14,784 nt of DNA from contig JABDJG010000349.1 in assembly GCA_013002595.1 (NCBI GenBank), forward strand, positions 1 to 14,784. Reading direction: 5' to 3'. Every line of letters starts with the position of its first letter. Within the stretch, counting starts at the first letter, position 1. Position numbers and translations under genes: made by a program. Origin of the DNA: Hyphomicrobiales bacterium. GTDB lineage: Bacteria; Pseudomonadota; Alphaproteobacteria; Rhizobiales; Aestuariivirgaceae. Of this stretch, positions 13,933 through 14,784 are shown one piece after another. The notes beneath the pieces are model-generated. The model did no database searches, was not told the origin of the DNA, and worked only from the letters and a program-made list of their open reading frames with translations.

Positions 13933-14678
13933 TAGCGAGCCTGAGCTGTGGTCGTCCAGCCTGCATATTCGCCGCCCAGGCGGTTCGCATTGGCTGCAAC
14001 CGACAGCGTGAAGGGAGAAATTTCTTCCGGTAAAGGCCGGCAATCATGATGAAAAACCAGCATGTGCTGGGAAATCTCTGTATTCGGTGTGGTCATCTGA
14101 TCGATGAGATAGCCGTTGCGACGCGCCCAGCTGGCAAACATCTCGATTTGCTGGCGGCTGTCAAAATAGGCGAAATGATCAATGCGGCGCGGTGAGTTGA
14201 GGTTGTCGTTGTAGGCCTCAAGCTGCTTGATGACCTTCATATCGCTGGTCTGCGGGCGCTCGCCGGGGTCTGGATAAAGAGCTTCCCAATAGGTCTGCTT
14301 TGCCGATTCTTCTTGCAGTTTCATGCCGATCTCGTAACCGGACTGCATACTCAGATGCTCAGCAAACGCAGCGGCATCTTCTTCGTCATAGGCGGTGTAA
14401 CAGATGTAGGTGCGGCAGCCATCGACTGTGACCCGGCCGACATAGGCAGCACCTGTGTCTGCTGCCCAGCTGGCAACCTCTTCCTCAATTGCCGAAAGCG
14501 CAACCAATTCGTCTTCACCAGCCATGCCATTGCCGGCCGGCGCGTGAAAGGCCAACTGCAGTTTCAGCAGGTGGGGCAAATCAAGCTGCTCAATCTCGCC
14601 GCTGATACCGTCGTCGAAATATATGAACGCGGTCTGGCCTTCGATTTCGGCGTGATAGATTTCCCATTTGTCCGACAT
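13932..14678 (-). CDS. DUF695-RraB two-domain protein
   Basis: The protein has 248 residues, predicted cytoplasmic, with no signal or membrane helix. The N-terminal part (about 1-135, opening KWEIYHAEIEGQTAFIYFDD) is DUF695-like; the C-terminal part (about 145-245, with HFAYFDSRQQIEMFASWARR) resembles RraB, which in E. coli binds and inhibits RNase E. The fusion is known in proteobacteria; whether it inhibits an RNase here is inference. The ATG at 14678 has AAGGA about 12 bases upstream. The stop TAG (13934-13932) is made of the target TA plus the outermost base of element B; before insertion the same place also read TAG, so the protein end is unchanged. Its terminator is now 300 bases away, beyond element B. 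Confidence 0.85.
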   Translation of the reverse strand: MSDKWEIYHAEIEGQTAFIYFDDGISGEIEQLDLPHLLKLQLAFHAPAGNGMAGEDELVALSAIEEEVASWAADTGAAYVGRVTVDGCRTYICYTAYDEEDAAAFAEHLSMQSGYEIGMKLQEESAKQTYWEALYPDPGERPQTSDMKVIKQLEAYNDNLNSPRRIDHFAYFDSRQQIEMFASWARRNGYLIDQMTTPNTEISQHMLVFHHDCRPLPEEISPFTLSVAANANRLGGEYAGWTTTAQAR

Positions 14679-14784
14679 GGCGGTCGCAATCCTTTGTTAC
14701 TCACTTACTAACGCTATCGATACAAATGACAGCTCAAGTTTAAGGATCGGTTTGCGAAAGATGAACAATTGGTAGCCGGTGTGA
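14679..14784. other. Right-edge upstream region of the DUF695-RraB gene
   Basis: These 106 bases carry the RBS and presumably the promoter of the minus-strand DUF695-RraB gene. I see no clear -35/-10 pair and no start of another gene: the plus-strand ATG at 14761 meets a TAG four codons later. Confidence 0.4.

Noticed and set aside
13662..13935. Two short frames of about 70-80 codons in element B
   Set aside because: They run through the inverted repeats and both internal arms; the coding look comes from the palindromes. No RBS of note.
1..14784. CRISPR array, phage, toxin-antitoxin or defence genes
   Set aside because: No regularly spaced direct repeats, integrase, transposase or recognisable defence or toxin gene was found.

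Overview
The window (14,784 bases, GC-rich) reads like chromosomal DNA of an alphaproteobacterium, probably of the Rhizobiales/Hyphomicrobiales. This rests on the Aap-type amino-acid transporter genes, the mix of gene families (DUF2339, cysK-alaX-sseA, DUF695-RraB) and the base composition. The species cannot be named from the sequence alone.

Layout. A large DUF2339 membrane protein runs off the left edge (1-2125, minus). It is followed by a tRNA-Asn (2323-2398, plus) with a terminator hairpin, a 267-bp mobile-element-like repeat (element A, 2453-2719) and a membrane-anchored cyclic-nucleotide-binding-like protein (minus) whose end lies inside that repeat. A 55-residue secreted protein, an EamA/DMT transporter, a PCMT-like methyltransferase, a crotonase and a second methyltransferase follow, all on the minus strand; the last two overlap and are probably co-transcribed. 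A divergent intergenic region at 7177-7351 then leads into a tight plus-strand cluster: cysK, alaX, a small membrane protein, sseA and a GNAT acetyltransferase (7352-10783). This cluster joins cysteine synthesis, editing of mischarged tRNA-Ala and mercaptopyruvate/sulfur handling. Convergent to it is a small membrane protein, then a very AT-rich stretch, then an aapP-aapJ pair (minus) that lacks the usual permease genes between them. The right end holds a strong minus-strand terminator, a second mobile-element-like repeat (element B, 13665-13932) and a DUF695-RraB two-domain protein.

The most interesting structure is the pair of repeats A and B. Their sequences have diverged, but they share length (267 and 268 bp), ends (GGG plus about 32-bp terminal inverted repeats) and the positions of two internal hairpin arms: arm A closes at offset 116 and arm B opens at offset 144 in both. 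Both sit at a TA inside a CTAG that is, or was, the TAG stop codon of a minus-strand gene, between that gene and its terminator. B keeps the stop codon. In A, one base change (TA to TT on the plus strand at 2720-2721) turned TAG into AAG, and the gene now reads 48 further codons into the element beyond that new Lys. This points to a family of small non-autonomous elements with TA target duplication that adds a large three-armed RNA structure to the 3' ends of host transcripts.

Everything here comes from reading the sequence by eye. No database search or folding program was run.
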